NCBI RefSeq assembly: GCF_035282405.1
Contig: NZ_JAYKBP010000001.1
Location: forward strand, 526,088 to 590,087
Direction: 5' to 3'
Length of the DNA stretch: 64,000 nt
From: Parvimonas sp035282405
Lineage (GTDB): Bacteria > Bacillota > Clostridia > Tissierellales > Peptoniphilaceae
Below, piece after piece: positions 43,391-53,625 of this stretch. The translations under genes and the position numbers were made by a program. Each line of letters starts with the position of its first letter. Position 1 is the stretch's first letter. The notes under the pieces were generated by a model. The model saw only the letters and a list, made by a program, of their open reading frames with translations, made no database searches and was not told the DNA's origin.

Positions 43391-43765
43391 TCAATTGTTT
43401 TTTCTTCTATTTAAAACTCTAAACAACAGACCTGATCCTACAGCAATTAATCCAATTATAAGAATATAATCAAACACACCAGTATGTCTTAAAAAAGTCT
43501 TAGTACTCAACAAAATTGATACTAATATAATAATTGCGCCGATTAAAATTACTTTTTTAGCAATAGAGGATTCAGGTTTTATAAAACGCCATATAATCCC
43601 AATAAATAGTGGCATAAACGCAATCCCCGTATTCATACCAAAAGATTTGCCATCCAAAAAACTAATATATACAGTAACTATTTTTGCAAGTAAAAACAGC
43701 CCTATGGACAACATTAACAATCCCGCAAAAAAAATTAGTAAATCACTATCTGATTCTTTTTTCAT
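43391..43765 (-). CDS. Four-helix membrane protein, unknown
   Basis: 124 residues with four predicted helices (about 9-31, 44-60, 71-87 and 96-116) and basic ends, RRKNN at the C-terminus. GGAGG precedes the ATG. Coupled to the small protein downstream; no family recognised. Confidence 0.68.
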   Translation of the reverse strand: MKKESDSDLLIFFAGLLMLSIGLFLLAKIVTVYISFLDGKSFGMNTGIAFMPLFIGIIWRFIKPESSIAKKVILIGAIIILVSILLSTKTFLRHTGVFDYILIIGLIAVGSGLLFRVLNRRKNN

Positions 43766-43874
43766 AATACCTCCTCTTCTAAGTTATCATCTATAAACAT
43801 CTACGGTTGGATTATACCCCAATATATACAATTTGTCAAATTATTTACTATAATTAAGAGCTCAGTTTTTTACT

Positions 43875-45641
43875 TTAATTATATTTATTCGCTTGAGAGA
43901 AGTATAACTCCTTATATTCCAAAGAATTTTCGATGAGCTTATTATGATTTCCAAAATGAATTTTTCCATCTTTCATAAACCATATTTCATCAGCAACATG
44001 AACTGATGCCATTCTATGAGAAATCATAAATATTATTTTATCTTCTTTTATATTTTTTAAAATTTTATAAACAGAATTTTCTTTTTCAATATCAAGACTT
44101 CCTGTTGGTTCATCTAAAACCAATATAGGACTGTTTTTATAAATTGCCCTTAAGATTGCAATTAGTTGAGCTTGACCTCCTGACAATTCAATATTTCCAT
44201 CATCAAGTTCAACTCCAAGTTTATCATCTAAATTAAATTTAAAATCTTCTTTTTTTATACCGAGTTTATCAACAATTTTAAAAATTTCCTCATCTACAAT
44301 TTCTTTTTCGTCGTCATTTTCAATTAATTTACAGCAAATATTTTCTCTTAAAGTTATATCATCAATCAACTTAAAGTCTTGAAAAATTGTACTTATATAC
44401 TTATTTTCAGTTTCATAAATAGACTTTCCGTCATAAGTTAAACTTCCTTTTGAAGCCTCATAAAGTCCTGAAATAAGTTTTATTAAAGTACTTTTCCCTG
44501 CTCCGTTTTCTCCAATAATTACTACAATTTTAGGTTTTTTTACTTCAAATGAGATATCATTTAGAACATAATTTTCACAATCTCTATATTTAAAGTAAAT
44601 ATTTTTTGCGATTAATCCCAAATCTTTACTCTCAACACTTCTCTCTACATTTTTCCCAATGTCAAATTCAATGAAATCCAAAACAGGAATGGTATATTTT
44701 GAAAATCTGTCCAAATCAATTATATTTTCAGATAATTCATTCATACTGCTTGTAAATTTTAGTATCCCTACTACAGTAAAACTAAAATCAGAAAAGCTGA
44801 TTTCATTTTTATAAACCCTACTTGCACTAAAAATTATTACAAATAAAGTACAGATAATTGAATTTATCACTTCAATTATATTTACAATAGCCTTATTCCT
44901 ATAAAAAAGCTTAAAACATTTTAATATATCTTTTATAGTTTTAGAAAATTTATTATCTATAAAAGTTTCAAATTCATTTGATTTTATATCTAATACATCA
45001 TCTCTATTCAAAACCATATAGCTATAATACCAGTATTTTCTATTTATCGGAGATAAATTTTCATAAAATTTACTCTCTTCCTTACTGTATTTTTTCTTTG
45101 CAAATATATTTATAACAAATAGGATAAGTAATACTATGCTTAGATAGAAAGAAAAATATCCTATGGCAATAAAAGTTGTTAACATAATTGAAATATGTTC
45201 TATGCTTTTTACAATTGCCTCTAATAAATTTTCAAGACAATATTGATTTCTAAGGGAAAATCTTGCCCTTTCTTGTAAATTATGAAAAGCAGGACTTTCT
45301 AAATTAGAATAGTCTATTTCCGTTGATTTTTTCAAAAGTTCTTTTTCCATTTTAAGTAAATACTCTCTTGCAGAGTATTGAACTCTCCACTCTAATACTT
45401 CTTTAAAAATCCTTAATACAACAAAAACAATAGCCTCAAAAATCAATTTAATAGATAGATTTTTAATATTTCCAATTTGTAAATATTCTGTAAAATCTCT
45501 AACCATAAATAAAGCTAGTAAAGTCAATAGAATATTAATTAAAATATCAATTGAAATTCTGTAAATAAATTTCTTATCTATTTTAAAAGACAATTTTAAA
45601 AATCTGAAAATAGTTTTAAATGAATTAATCATTTTCATCAC
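43875..45641 (-). CDS. ABC exporter half-transporter (membrane + ATPase), second subunit
   Basis: 588 residues: six membrane helices (1 to about 310) fused to an ATPase with Walker A GENGAGKST, Q-loop FQDFKLIDD, signature LSGGQAQ, Walker B ILVLDEPTGSLD and switch histidine SHRM. The layout is that of peptide or lipid exporters of the MsbA/LmrA class. It overlaps the next gene by 17 bases, so the two subunits probably form a heterodimer. Substrate unknown. Confidence 0.9.
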   Translation of the reverse strand: MMKMINSFKTIFRFLKLSFKIDKKFIYRISIDILINILLTLLALFMVRDFTEYLQIGNIKNLSIKLIFEAIVFVVLRIFKEVLEWRVQYSAREYLLKMEKELLKKSTEIDYSNLESPAFHNLQERARFSLRNQYCLENLLEAIVKSIEHISIMLTTFIAIGYFSFYLSIVLLILFVINIFAKKKYSKEESKFYENLSPINRKYWYYSYMVLNRDDVLDIKSNEFETFIDNKFSKTIKDILKCFKLFYRNKAIVNIIEVINSIICTLFVIIFSASRVYKNEISFSDFSFTVVGILKFTSSMNELSENIIDLDRFSKYTIPVLDFIEFDIGKNVERSVESKDLGLIAKNIYFKYRDCENYVLNDISFEVKKPKIVVIIGENGAGKSTLIKLISGLYEASKGSLTYDGKSIYETENKYISTIFQDFKLIDDITLRENICCKLIENDDEKEIVDEEIFKIVDKLGIKKEDFKFNLDDKLGVELDDGNIELSGGQAQLIAILRAIYKNSPILVLDEPTGSLDIEKENSVYKILKNIKEDKIIFMISHRMASVHVADEIWFMKDGKIHFGNHNKLIENSLEYKELYFSQANKYN

Positions 45642-47391
45642 CTACTTTCAATTTAAACATACTTTTAGTCAATTCTTTTAAGTATCTATAATATTCAGAT
45701 CTTTCAATTAATTCAAAATGAGAACCTGAATCCAAAATTTTTCCATTATTTAAAATATAAATTTTATCTACAATATTAGAAACAGCCAATCTATGAGAAA
45801 TAATAATAAATCCCTTTGTCTTTTCTTCAAGAGATAATCTATTATAAAAATCCATTTCTTTTTTAGCGTCAAGTGCAGATGTGGGTTCATCTAAAATTAA
45901 CATCGTTCCATTTCTTACTAATGCTCTTAGAATAGTCAGCATTTGTAATTGACCACCTGAAGGTTCAAAAACATCATCAAAAAACTCTTTTCCAAATCTG
46001 GTATTCAAATCTATCAATTTTCCATTTACATTGTCAAGTTTAGAACTTTTTAAATATTCTTCAACATAATTTTCTTCATAGTTTTTCACACTTTCAAATC
46101 CGAATAAATTTTCTTTAAGTGTTCCTGCAAAAAAATGTGAATTTTGAAAAACAGCTGAAAAGTAAGCAAGTCTTTCTTTTGCTGAAACTTCTTTCCCATT
46201 AATTAGAATTTTTCCGCTTGTTTGATTGTAAATACCCATAATTACTTTTATAAGCGTACTCTTTCCAGCACCATTTTCTCCAATTATTCCAATTTTATCG
46301 AAAGATGAAAACTCCATATTTATATTTTCTAAACTGTATTTGTCAGCATTTGGATATTTAAAGTAAATATTTTTAAGTTCAAAGGATACTTCTTTATTTT
46401 CTATATTAGCATTTTTACTTTTTAAACTATTTTCTTCTAAATGTAAAAGGTATTTATCAAACATTTTAATATTTTTCTTCAAATCGGATATAATTCTCAA
46501 AGTTTCCTTTTCATTGGTTACAAAAAGTTGATACATACTGAAAACTATGAAAATTGTAGAAATAGAAATGGAATTAATACTAAATAAATATATCAACATT
46601 CCAATTGTAAAAATATCAGTTATGATTTCCAAAAATATTGAAATTATCCCTAATTTTGTACCTAAATTAGTTTTATTTCTTATAATAGCCATCGCTTCAT
46701 TAACAATTTTCTCATATCTCTTTAAAATTAGATTTCCTAAATTAAATATACGAATATCCTTTCCATATTCATTTCTCATACTAAAATTATTGTAATATTC
46801 AAGTTTTGCTAATACATTTCCCTGTTCTAAATCTGTATCTAAGTCAAATTCATTAATTTTTTCTCTTAAAGGATATGCTCCAAGTTGAATTAAAAATGTA
46901 AAAACTAAAATGTAAAAAGAAGTTTTTGAAATAATAAAGCCTGAAAAAATAAGCAACACAAAAATAGGAACAAAATTTATTAAATCCATTAAAATTGCAC
47001 TAAAACCTGCATTATCATAAGCCAAAAAGTTCCAAGCTCTATTCATTGAATATTCAAATTTAGGATTTTCAATATCTTCCATATTCTTTTGTAAAATTGA
47101 GTTATTCAGTTTTCTTGCTAACTTAAATCTAAAACGAACTACTTCATAAGATAGCTTCGAAAATAAAATACAAGACATAATTTTAGAAAATATAATTATT
47201 AAAAACAAAAAAAGTATAATAGAGATAAACTTATTATAACTATATATTTTATTTTCGACTAAAGAAAAAATATATCCAAAATAATAAGCATCTAAAAAAT
47301 ATGCAATTATAAAACAAATATTATAAATTAAAATTTTAAAAATATTTTTTCTAATAAAAGGTAATACTAAATTTTTCATAAATTTCTCCAA
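45625..47391 (-). CDS. ABC exporter half-transporter (membrane + ATPase), first subunit
   Basis: 588 residues with the same order of domains as its partner. Walker A GENGAGKST, Q-loop FQNSHFFAG, signature read as EPSGGQLQ (proline replaces the usual leucine), Walker B MLILDEPTSALD and switch histidine SHRL. It is the promoter-proximal gene of the pair. An altered signature in one subunit often makes one ATP site degenerate in heterodimeric exporters. The ABC remnant nearby suggests an exporter-rich locus. Confidence 0.9.
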   Translation of the reverse strand: MEKFMKNLVLPFIRKNIFKILIYNICFIIAYFLDAYYFGYIFSLVENKIYSYNKFISIILFLFLIIIFSKIMSCILFSKLSYEVVRFRFKLARKLNNSILQKNMEDIENPKFEYSMNRAWNFLAYDNAGFSAILMDLINFVPIFVLLIFSGFIISKTSFYILVFTFLIQLGAYPLREKINEFDLDTDLEQGNVLAKLEYYNNFSMRNEYGKDIRIFNLGNLILKRYEKIVNEAMAIIRNKTNLGTKLGIISIFLEIITDIFTIGMLIYLFSINSISISTIFIVFSMYQLFVTNEKETLRIISDLKKNIKMFDKYLLHLEENSLKSKNANIENKEVSFELKNIYFKYPNADKYSLENINMEFSSFDKIGIIGENGAGKSTLIKVIMGIYNQTSGKILINGKEVSAKERLAYFSAVFQNSHFFAGTLKENLFGFESVKNYEENYVEEYLKSSKLDNVNGKLIDLNTRFGKEFFDDVFEPSGGQLQMLTILRALVRNGTMLILDEPTSALDAKKEMDFYNRLSLEEKTKGFIIISHRLAVSNIVDKIYILNNGKILDSGSHFELIERSEYYRYLKELTKSMFKLKVGDEND

Positions 47392-47445
47392 ATAAATTAT
47401 TACCTTGATTATATAAAAAAATTACATAGACGTCAACTTATACAA

Positions 47446-47470
47446 AAAATAGCACCGAAGTGCTATTTTA
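47446..47470 (-). terminator. Terminator of the nrdD-nrdG-CDF operon
   Basis: On the minus strand AAAATAGCAC-TTCG-GTGCTATTTTTT: a GC-closed stem with a UUCG tetraloop just after the CDF stop codon. Confidence 0.9.
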
Positions 47471-48640
47471 AAAGTATTCATATAAAATTGTTATTGAAGT
47501 TTTTAATTCTTCATCATAATTTTTTATCAATTCTTCAAGCTCTGATTTTAAACAGTTTTCGTCAAAATTTTTATCTAGTTTATTTCCATCTAAGGCTAAT
47601 TGCAAACCTACAAAGTATTTATCTCCTTGTTTGTAAATTGCAAAATCATGCATTGATTTTATATAGATAAACTCATTTTTCCAATTTTCAGTAATTTCTT
47701 TTAATTCAATTTCTCTTTCCGTAAAGTTTCCTCCTACAGGTTCGACATGGATTACTAGAACAATTTCATACTTTTCATAAATTTCTTTTTCAATCAAACT
47801 CATAAGATTATGTGCTTTGATTAAACTCATTTCAGAATCAACTTCAACATCAACTGTTGCAATTGTTTTAAGATGTCCATATCTATGAAAAGTATAATTG
47901 TGTATTCCCAAAATTTCACTGTGCTTTTCTATATCTGACAAAACTGCTTTTATCAATTCTACACTTGGTGCCTCTCCAATAAGTTGACTTATTGTTTCCT
48001 TTGCCAAAGAGAAACCAGAGAATAAAATAAATGCTGAAACTATTAGCCCTACAACTCCGTCAATAGGAAAAGTAGTATAATCTGCAAAAATCATTGCAAT
48101 TAAAACAACTGAAGTTGTAAAAACATCACTCAAACAGTCAATTGATGTTGCCTTTAAAATACTTGAATCTATTGCTTTGGAAAGTTTTCTATTGAATAAA
48201 CTCATCCAAAGTTTTATAAAAATAGAAATTACTAAAAAAGCAATTCCTATTTTCCCCATTATAATTTTTTCAGGATTTATAATTCTTTCGATAGATGTCT
48301 TTGCAAATTGAACTCCTACAATCATAACCATCATTGAGATTATTAAGGTCGTTATATATTCAACTCTTCCATGACCGTAAGGATGATCCTTATCCGGTGG
48401 TACAGAAGAAAATTTAAAGCCTAAAACTGTTGCAAAGGAATAAATAGCATCTGAAAAATTATTTACTGCATCTGCAGTTATTGAAACTGAATTTGCTAAA
48501 ATTCCTATCACAAATTTTGACACTCCCAAAGTAACATTTAAAAATGTTCCTATAATTCCTGAAAGATATCCAACTTTTTTCCTGTCATATTTATCTGTAT
48601 TTTCAATTTTTGAAATATTTAATATTTTTTTCTCTAACAT
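47468..48640 (-). CDS. Cation diffusion facilitator (metal exporter)
   Basis: 390 residues: six membrane helices, then a cytoplasmic metal-binding domain, the normal CDF layout. The helix 2 site reads ITADAVNNFSDA and helix 5 has DCLSDV, matching the DxxxD metal site with Asn in the first position, seen in several Mn/Fe/Zn exporters; HPYGHGR is the usual loop. It follows nrdG by 3 bases. Metal not predictable; the C-terminus is longer than in FieF. Confidence 0.92.
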   Translation of the reverse strand: MLEKKILNISKIENTDKYDRKKVGYLSGIIGTFLNVTLGVSKFVIGILANSVSITADAVNNFSDAIYSFATVLGFKFSSVPPDKDHPYGHGRVEYITTLIISMMVMIVGVQFAKTSIERIINPEKIIMGKIGIAFLVISIFIKLWMSLFNRKLSKAIDSSILKATSIDCLSDVFTTSVVLIAMIFADYTTFPIDGVVGLIVSAFILFSGFSLAKETISQLIGEAPSVELIKAVLSDIEKHSEILGIHNYTFHRYGHLKTIATVDVEVDSEMSLIKAHNLMSLIEKEIYEKYEIVLVIHVEPVGGNFTEREIELKEITENWKNEFIYIKSMHDFAIYKQGDKYFVGLQLALDGNKLDKNFDENCLKSELEELIKNYDEELKTSITILYEYF

Positions 48641-48642
48641 AT

Positions 48643-49137
48643 TTACTCCATAAACAGTACAATATTTCCAGTTTCAATTGTCTTTTTTATGTCTATAATT
48701 CTTTGGTTTGAAGACCCACGAAATTTCAAAGTTAAATCTTTTAATCTATAATCAAATCTTCCATCAACCAAAACATCACATTCTTTTAAAAGTTCAAATC
48801 TGTCATCATCTTCAAGAATTTCTTCAAAAGTATATCCTGAATAAATCCAAATATTTTTATTCACGCTTCTTTTTATATCTCTCACAATTTCAAGGAGTTC
48901 TTTTGCATTTTGCATTGGCTCTCCACCAAGTAAAGTTAGACCAGCTACATTTTTATCACGCAAATAGTCTATGACTAAATTGGTAGTTTCTTTAGTCCAA
49001 AGTTCTCCAAAATTGAAATCCATATATTTTTTATTAAAACAATCTTTACAATTATGTGTACAGCCAGTTACGAAAATACTAGTTCTGATACCAACACCAT
49101 TTGCAACATCATAAGATCTTATCTGACCATATCTCAT
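48643..49137 (-). CDS. nrdG: Anaerobic ribonucleotide reductase activating protein (radical SAM)
   Basis: 164 residues with the radical-SAM cluster motif GCTHNCKDC (C26, C30, C33) and LLGGEPMQN. It cleaves SAM to install the glycyl radical on NrdD. It starts 12 bases after the nrdD stop. The cysteine spacing CxxxCxxC is the standard form. Confidence 0.96.
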   Translation of the reverse strand: MRYGQIRSYDVANGVGIRTSIFVTGCTHNCKDCFNKKYMDFNFGELWTKETTNLVIDYLRDKNVAGLTLLGGEPMQNAKELLEIVRDIKRSVNKNIWIYSGYTFEEILEDDDRFELLKECDVLVDGRFDYRLKDLTLKFRGSSNQRIIDIKKTIETGNIVLFME

Positions 49138-49149
49138 TTTAATCCCTCA

Positions 49150-51273
49150 CTATATATGAAGAACCCTAGATTTTATTTCTTTTGTTCTGCCTTCATTCCA
49201 GAAGTTTTCTCCAAGATAACCACAAGTTCTTCTAGTTACATTCATTTTTTGTTTATCTTTATTATGACATTGAGGACATTCCCATTCATTATGTTCATTT
49301 ATGATTATTTCTCCATCAAACCCACAAACATGGCAATAATCTGATTTTGTGTTAAATTCAGCATATTGAATATTATCATAGATAAATCTAATCATTTGTT
49401 CAACTGCTTCAACATTATGATTCATATTAGGAATTTCTGCATAGGAAATACAACCTCCAGTTGATAATTTTTGGAACTCTTCTTCAAATTTGAATTTATC
49501 AAAAACTGAAATATTTTCTCTAACATCAACATGATAACTATTTGTGTAATATCCCTTATCTGTTACATCCTTGATTTCTCCATATTTTTTCCTATCTACA
49601 GTACAGAATCTATGAGTTAAACTTTCAGCAGGGGTTCCATATAATGAGAATGCCATTCCTGTTTCTTCACTCCAACTATCAGCTGCTTCTTTTATTCTCC
49701 TCATAACTTTAAGGGCAAATTCTTTTCCATCCTCAGTCGTATGACTAACACCTCTTACACAAATTGTAGCTTCATACAATCCAATATATCCTACAGAAAG
49801 AGTTGAATATCCATTTTCAAGATATTTTTTAATACTTTCCCCTTTTTTAAGTCTTGCAATGGCTCCATATTGCCAGTGAATAGGAGAATTATCGCTCTTT
49901 ACATTTTGAAGAAGTGCGTTTCTTAATAAAAGTGCTTTTTTTACTATTTCAAGTCTCTTATCCAACATTTCAAAGAAACCTTCTTCATTTCCTGTATTTA
50001 AAATTCCTATTTGTGGTAAATTCAAACTTACAACACCTTGATTAAATCTACCTTCAAATTTATAGTTTCCATTTTCATCTTTATAAGGTACTAAGAATGA
50101 CCTACAACCCATAGGTCCGAATACATTTCCTTCATAATGTTCTCTAAGTTTTTTAGCAGAAATATAATCAGGATACATTCTCTTTGCAGTACATTTTGCA
50201 GCAAGTTTTGTTAAATAATAATATTTACTGTCTTCTTTAACATTGTTTTCATCCAAAACATAAATCAATTTTGGAAAAGCAGGTGTGATATAAACTCCTT
50301 TTTCATTTTTTATTCCTTGTAATCTTTGTTTGATTATTTCTTCAACAATTTGTGCAACTTCATCTTCATACTCATATCCATCTTCAACATACATAAATAG
50401 AGTAACAAAAGGACTTTGCCCATTTGTAGTCATCAAAGTATTTATTTGATATTGAATAGTTTGTATGCCTGCTTCCAATTCTTTCTTAGTCATTGCTTTT
50501 GCAATATTTTCAATATCTCTTTCATCAGTTAAAATTTCTTTCGCAAGCTTTAAATGCTTTTCATAACTCTTTCTTAAATATTTTCCTAGATGGGCAATAT
50601 TTAAACTTTGACCACCAAATTGACCTGATGCAACTTGTGCAATTATTTGAGTCATAACTGTACAAGCAACTTGGAAAGATTTTGGAGTTTCAACCATTTT
50701 ACCATTTATAACAGTTCCATTATCCAACATATCTCCGATATTAACTAAACAACAGTTGAACATAGGTTGAATTAAATAGTCCATATCATGAAGATGTATT
50801 GCTCCCTCGTCATGTGCTTGAACAATATCTACAGGAATTAGCATTCTTCTTGCGATATCCTTTGAAACTTCTCCAGCAATCAAATCTCTTTGAGTTGATG
50901 CTAGAATTGCATTTTTATTTGAATTTTCATTTATAACATCTAAATTTGTCTTATCAAGAAGTCCTAAAATACTTTCATCAGTAGTATTTTTTAGTCTTTT
51001 AAAAGTTTGAACCGCCTTATAATTTTCATAAGCTCTTGCAGTTGCAGGATTTCCATATTTAATTAAACTGTAGTAAACATGATCTTCTATATCATATATA
51101 CTCATCTTCTTTCCAATTGTAGTTGCAAAAGTTTCTATCTCTGATGCAATCTTTTCTGCCAATCCTTCTTCATATACTCCCGTACTGCTATGCATAGCTT
51201 TTTTTATCGCTATTGCGATTTTATTTGCGTCAAAATCTACTTCTTGACCATTTCTTTTCATAACTTTAATCAT
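49150..51273 (-). CDS. nrdD: Anaerobic (class III) ribonucleoside-triphosphate reductase
   Basis: 707 residues: an N-terminal ATP-cone (MIKVMKRNGQEVDFDANKIA), the ten-stranded barrel with NCCLVNIGDML, the zinc site of paired CxxC (CHVCGFDG, CPQCHN) and the C-terminal glycyl-radical motif RTCGYLG (Gly near 685). It reduces NTPs only in the absence of oxygen. GGAGG precedes the ATG. The promoter carries NrdR-like boxes. Confidence 0.97.
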   Translation of the reverse strand: MIKVMKRNGQEVDFDANKIAIAIKKAMHSSTGVYEEGLAEKIASEIETFATTIGKKMSIYDIEDHVYYSLIKYGNPATARAYENYKAVQTFKRLKNTTDESILGLLDKTNLDVINENSNKNAILASTQRDLIAGEVSKDIARRMLIPVDIVQAHDEGAIHLHDMDYLIQPMFNCCLVNIGDMLDNGTVINGKMVETPKSFQVACTVMTQIIAQVASGQFGGQSLNIAHLGKYLRKSYEKHLKLAKEILTDERDIENIAKAMTKKELEAGIQTIQYQINTLMTTNGQSPFVTLFMYVEDGYEYEDEVAQIVEEIIKQRLQGIKNEKGVYITPAFPKLIYVLDENNVKEDSKYYYLTKLAAKCTAKRMYPDYISAKKLREHYEGNVFGPMGCRSFLVPYKDENGNYKFEGRFNQGVVSLNLPQIGILNTGNEEGFFEMLDKRLEIVKKALLLRNALLQNVKSDNSPIHWQYGAIARLKKGESIKKYLENGYSTLSVGYIGLYEATICVRGVSHTTEDGKEFALKVMRRIKEAADSWSEETGMAFSLYGTPAESLTHRFCTVDRKKYGEIKDVTDKGYYTNSYHVDVRENISVFDKFKFEEEFQKLSTGGCISYAEIPNMNHNVEAVEQMIRFIYDNIQYAEFNTKSDYCHVCGFDGEIIINEHNEWECPQCHNKDKQKMNVTRRTCGYLGENFWNEGRTKEIKSRVLHI

Positions 51274-51314
51274 ATACTACCTCCAAAAATACTTTAAAAT
51301 TGTTCGACAATAAA

Positions 51315-51371
51315 ATTATATCATCAACAATATGTATTGTCAATAGAAATCCAAAATACTATATATAGTAT
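51315..51371 (-). promoter_or_regulatory. nrdDG promoter with candidate NrdR boxes
   Basis: On the minus strand TTGACA (51338-51343), 17 bases, TATAAT (51315-51320), both perfect. Upstream is the perfect palindrome ATACTATATATAGTAT (51356-51371), close to the NrdR box (acaCTATATATAGtgt). A near-palindrome ACAATATGTATTGT (51327-51340) overlaps the -35 box and spacer. The centres are 30 bases apart, as in known paired NrdR boxes. Confidence 0.7.
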
Positions 51372-51473
51372 ATTTACCCATTTTCCCCCTTGAAATCCAT
51401 TGTAAAATATTTTATATCAACAAGTAGAATAAAAATTTTTTTAAAAATTTAAAAAATATTTTTTTGCAAGAAA

Positions 51474-51512
51474 AAACTGATATAAATTTTTAAAAATTCA
51501 TATCAGTTTAAA
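51474..51512 (-). terminator. Terminator of the DUF454 gene
   Basis: AAACTGATATGAATTTTT and its partner form a long stem on the minus strand, followed by TTTTTTC; the stem overlaps the stop codon. Confidence 0.75.
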
Positions 51513-51909
51513 TACTTTTTATTTCTTCTTCATTTTTTATTGTTTTTATTCCAAACATAAAATACACTACATGAAAAAACCAAACTATAAATAAAATAAT
51601 TCTTCCAATCTTTGTGTTTCTCATAAAATAAAAACCCGTTCCCATTGTCAAGGTAAAAAAGAATATTATCTTTAATTTTTGTTTTAATAAAAGACCTTTT
51701 CTGTTTACTATTTTTTCTAAATTATTTTTATATAATTTAGTTTCAACAAACCAATTATGCAATTTTTTTGAACTTCTTGCAAAACAAAACAATGTTACAA
51801 TATAAAAAGGAAAAGTAGGCAATATTGGTAAAAAAACACCAATTGTACCTATTGCAAAAAATATCAGTCCTATTATAATCCAAGTATATTTTACAATCTT
51901 TATTTTCAT
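51508..51909 (-). CDS. DUF454 (YbaN-like) membrane protein
   Basis: 133 residues with three or four helices. GTIGVFLPILPTFPFYIVTLFCFARSSKKLHNW is the family signature seen at residues about 21-53. Function unknown. It stands between nrdD and the ABC pair with its own terminator. Confidence 0.85.
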   Translation of the reverse strand: MKIKIVKYTWIIIGLIFFAIGTIGVFLPILPTFPFYIVTLFCFARSSKKLHNWFVETKLYKNNLEKIVNRKGLLLKQKLKIIFFFTLTMGTGFYFMRNTKIGRIILFIVWFFHVVYFMFGIKTIKNEEEIKSI

Positions 51910-51969
51910 ACATTACCTCGCATAAATTTTATACGATAATGATAACACATTTCATCTTAATCTGCAAGA

Positions 51970-53625
51970 CTATATTTTAAAACATTTTCCATTTTCTACT
52001 TTATATATGACATCTGAAAATGATACAGTACTCATTCTGTGAGAGATCAAAAATACCATTCCCTTACAATTTTCTTTAATCAAATTCAAAATTACTGATT
52101 CATTTAAAGTATCTAAATTGCTTGTAGGCTCATCAAAAATATAAACATCAGCTCTTTTTAATAATGCTCTCATAAGTTCAAGTCTTTGCATTTCTCCACT
52201 TGAGAAAATTACTTTTTCAGAGTTTATTTTAGTGTCAAGACCATTTTCAGTTGATAAAATTACATCCTTTAATCTACATTTTTCAGCAATTTCTAAAATT
52301 TCTTCATCAGTAATCTTATCATTTCCTAAAACTAAATTTTCTCTGATTGTTTGAGAAAAAATTTGTGGAAATTGAGGAATATAAGCAATTTTTTCTTGTA
52401 GTTTTCTATTATCTATTTCTATAATATCTTCCTCATTTAAAAATATTTTTCCAGATTTAGCCATATACCATTTCATTACCATTTTCATCAATGTGCTTTT
52501 TCCAGATCCGCTCTCTCCTACAAGTCCGACAATTTTTTTATCTTCAAAATGTAAATTCAAATCTTCAAAAATAAGTTTATATCTATTAGGATAAGAAAAG
52601 TCAACATTTTCAAATTTTATTTCATTTATTTTTTCAATTTCGCTACTTCCTTCATTTCTAAGTGGTTCGATTTCATCCAATAAACTAAAAGTTTGTTTTG
52701 CTGCTTGTAATGCACGACCAAGTCCTAAAGGAAGTCTGCTTAACTCTAAAAAAGGAGCAAAAGACGAACTGAAAACCACCAATGTAATTACAGCATCTTT
52801 TACACTAATTACATTATTATTAACTAGTAGAAAATTTACTAATGAAAAAACTAAAACTCCAAAGCCTATTGTTAAAAAGCTGAATGAAAATTGTAGGAAA
52901 TTTAATTTTGCAACATTTCTTTCCTTTTTATTTACAATCCTACTCTCTTGTGATAAGTTTTTAAATCTATCTTTTTCAACTCCAAGTTGAAGTAAATCTT
53001 TCATCCCTCTTAAACTTTCTAAAAAATAGGAAGTATATGATTTTCTATATTTTTGTTGAACTTCGAGATGCGGTTTTAATTTATTAGAAAATACATTAGG
53101 TATAATAACAGCAAGTGTAAAATACACTAAAAATGCAATTAATCCCAATAGAATATCATATTGTAAATAATAAATAATTAAAACTATTGAAACAATAGTA
53201 CCTGTTGTAATTGGAGCTAGTGTATGTGCAAAAAATACTTCCAATGCTTCAACATCTTCTCCTATTAGTTTCAATAGAGCCCCACTGTCTTGAGAGTCAA
53301 GTTTTGAAGGGGCAAGTCGTCTAAGTTTTGAAAAAATTTCTCTTCTAAAGTCAGCCAAAACCTTAAAAGCAACATAATGTCCAAAATAATGTTCTCCATA
53401 TCTGAAAAGTCCTCTTGAAATCGCAAGAACAACTAAAACTATTAAAGATATTATTTTTACCTTTTCTCCACTAAGTGCATCAAATCCCAAAGAAATAATT
53501 TTTGCAGGAATATATACTGTAATTAGAAAACCAAAAACCGCAAAAAATACAGCTAACAAAATTATAGGGAGTAATTTTTTCATAAAATTTATAAGTCTAG
53601 CTACCAATCTTAAACTATCTTTCAT
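51970..53625 (-). CDS. CydC-like ABC exporter half-transporter
   Basis: 551 residues. The membrane part contains RYGEHYFGHYVAFKVLADFRR and the LDSQDSGALLKLIGEDVEALEVFFAHTLAPI region typical of CydC. The ATPase has Walker A GESGSGKST, signature FSSGEMQR, Walker B IFDEPTSNLD and switch SHRM. CydDC exports thiols, but related pairs in Firmicutes are also annotated as amino-acid/thiol exporters, and no cytochrome bd genes adjoin it. It overlaps the upstream partner by 11 bases. Confidence 0.88.
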   Translation of the reverse strand: MKDSLRLVARLINFMKKLLPIILLAVFFAVFGFLITVYIPAKIISLGFDALSGEKVKIISLIVLVVLAISRGLFRYGEHYFGHYVAFKVLADFRREIFSKLRRLAPSKLDSQDSGALLKLIGEDVEALEVFFAHTLAPITTGTIVSIVLIIYYLQYDILLGLIAFLVYFTLAVIIPNVFSNKLKPHLEVQQKYRKSYTSYFLESLRGMKDLLQLGVEKDRFKNLSQESRIVNKKERNVAKLNFLQFSFSFLTIGFGVLVFSLVNFLLVNNNVISVKDAVITLVVFSSSFAPFLELSRLPLGLGRALQAAKQTFSLLDEIEPLRNEGSSEIEKINEIKFENVDFSYPNRYKLIFEDLNLHFEDKKIVGLVGESGSGKSTLMKMVMKWYMAKSGKIFLNEEDIIEIDNRKLQEKIAYIPQFPQIFSQTIRENLVLGNDKITDEEILEIAEKCRLKDVILSTENGLDTKINSEKVIFSSGEMQRLELMRALLKRADVYIFDEPTSNLDTLNESVILNLIKENCKGMVFLISHRMSTVSFSDVIYKVENGKCFKI

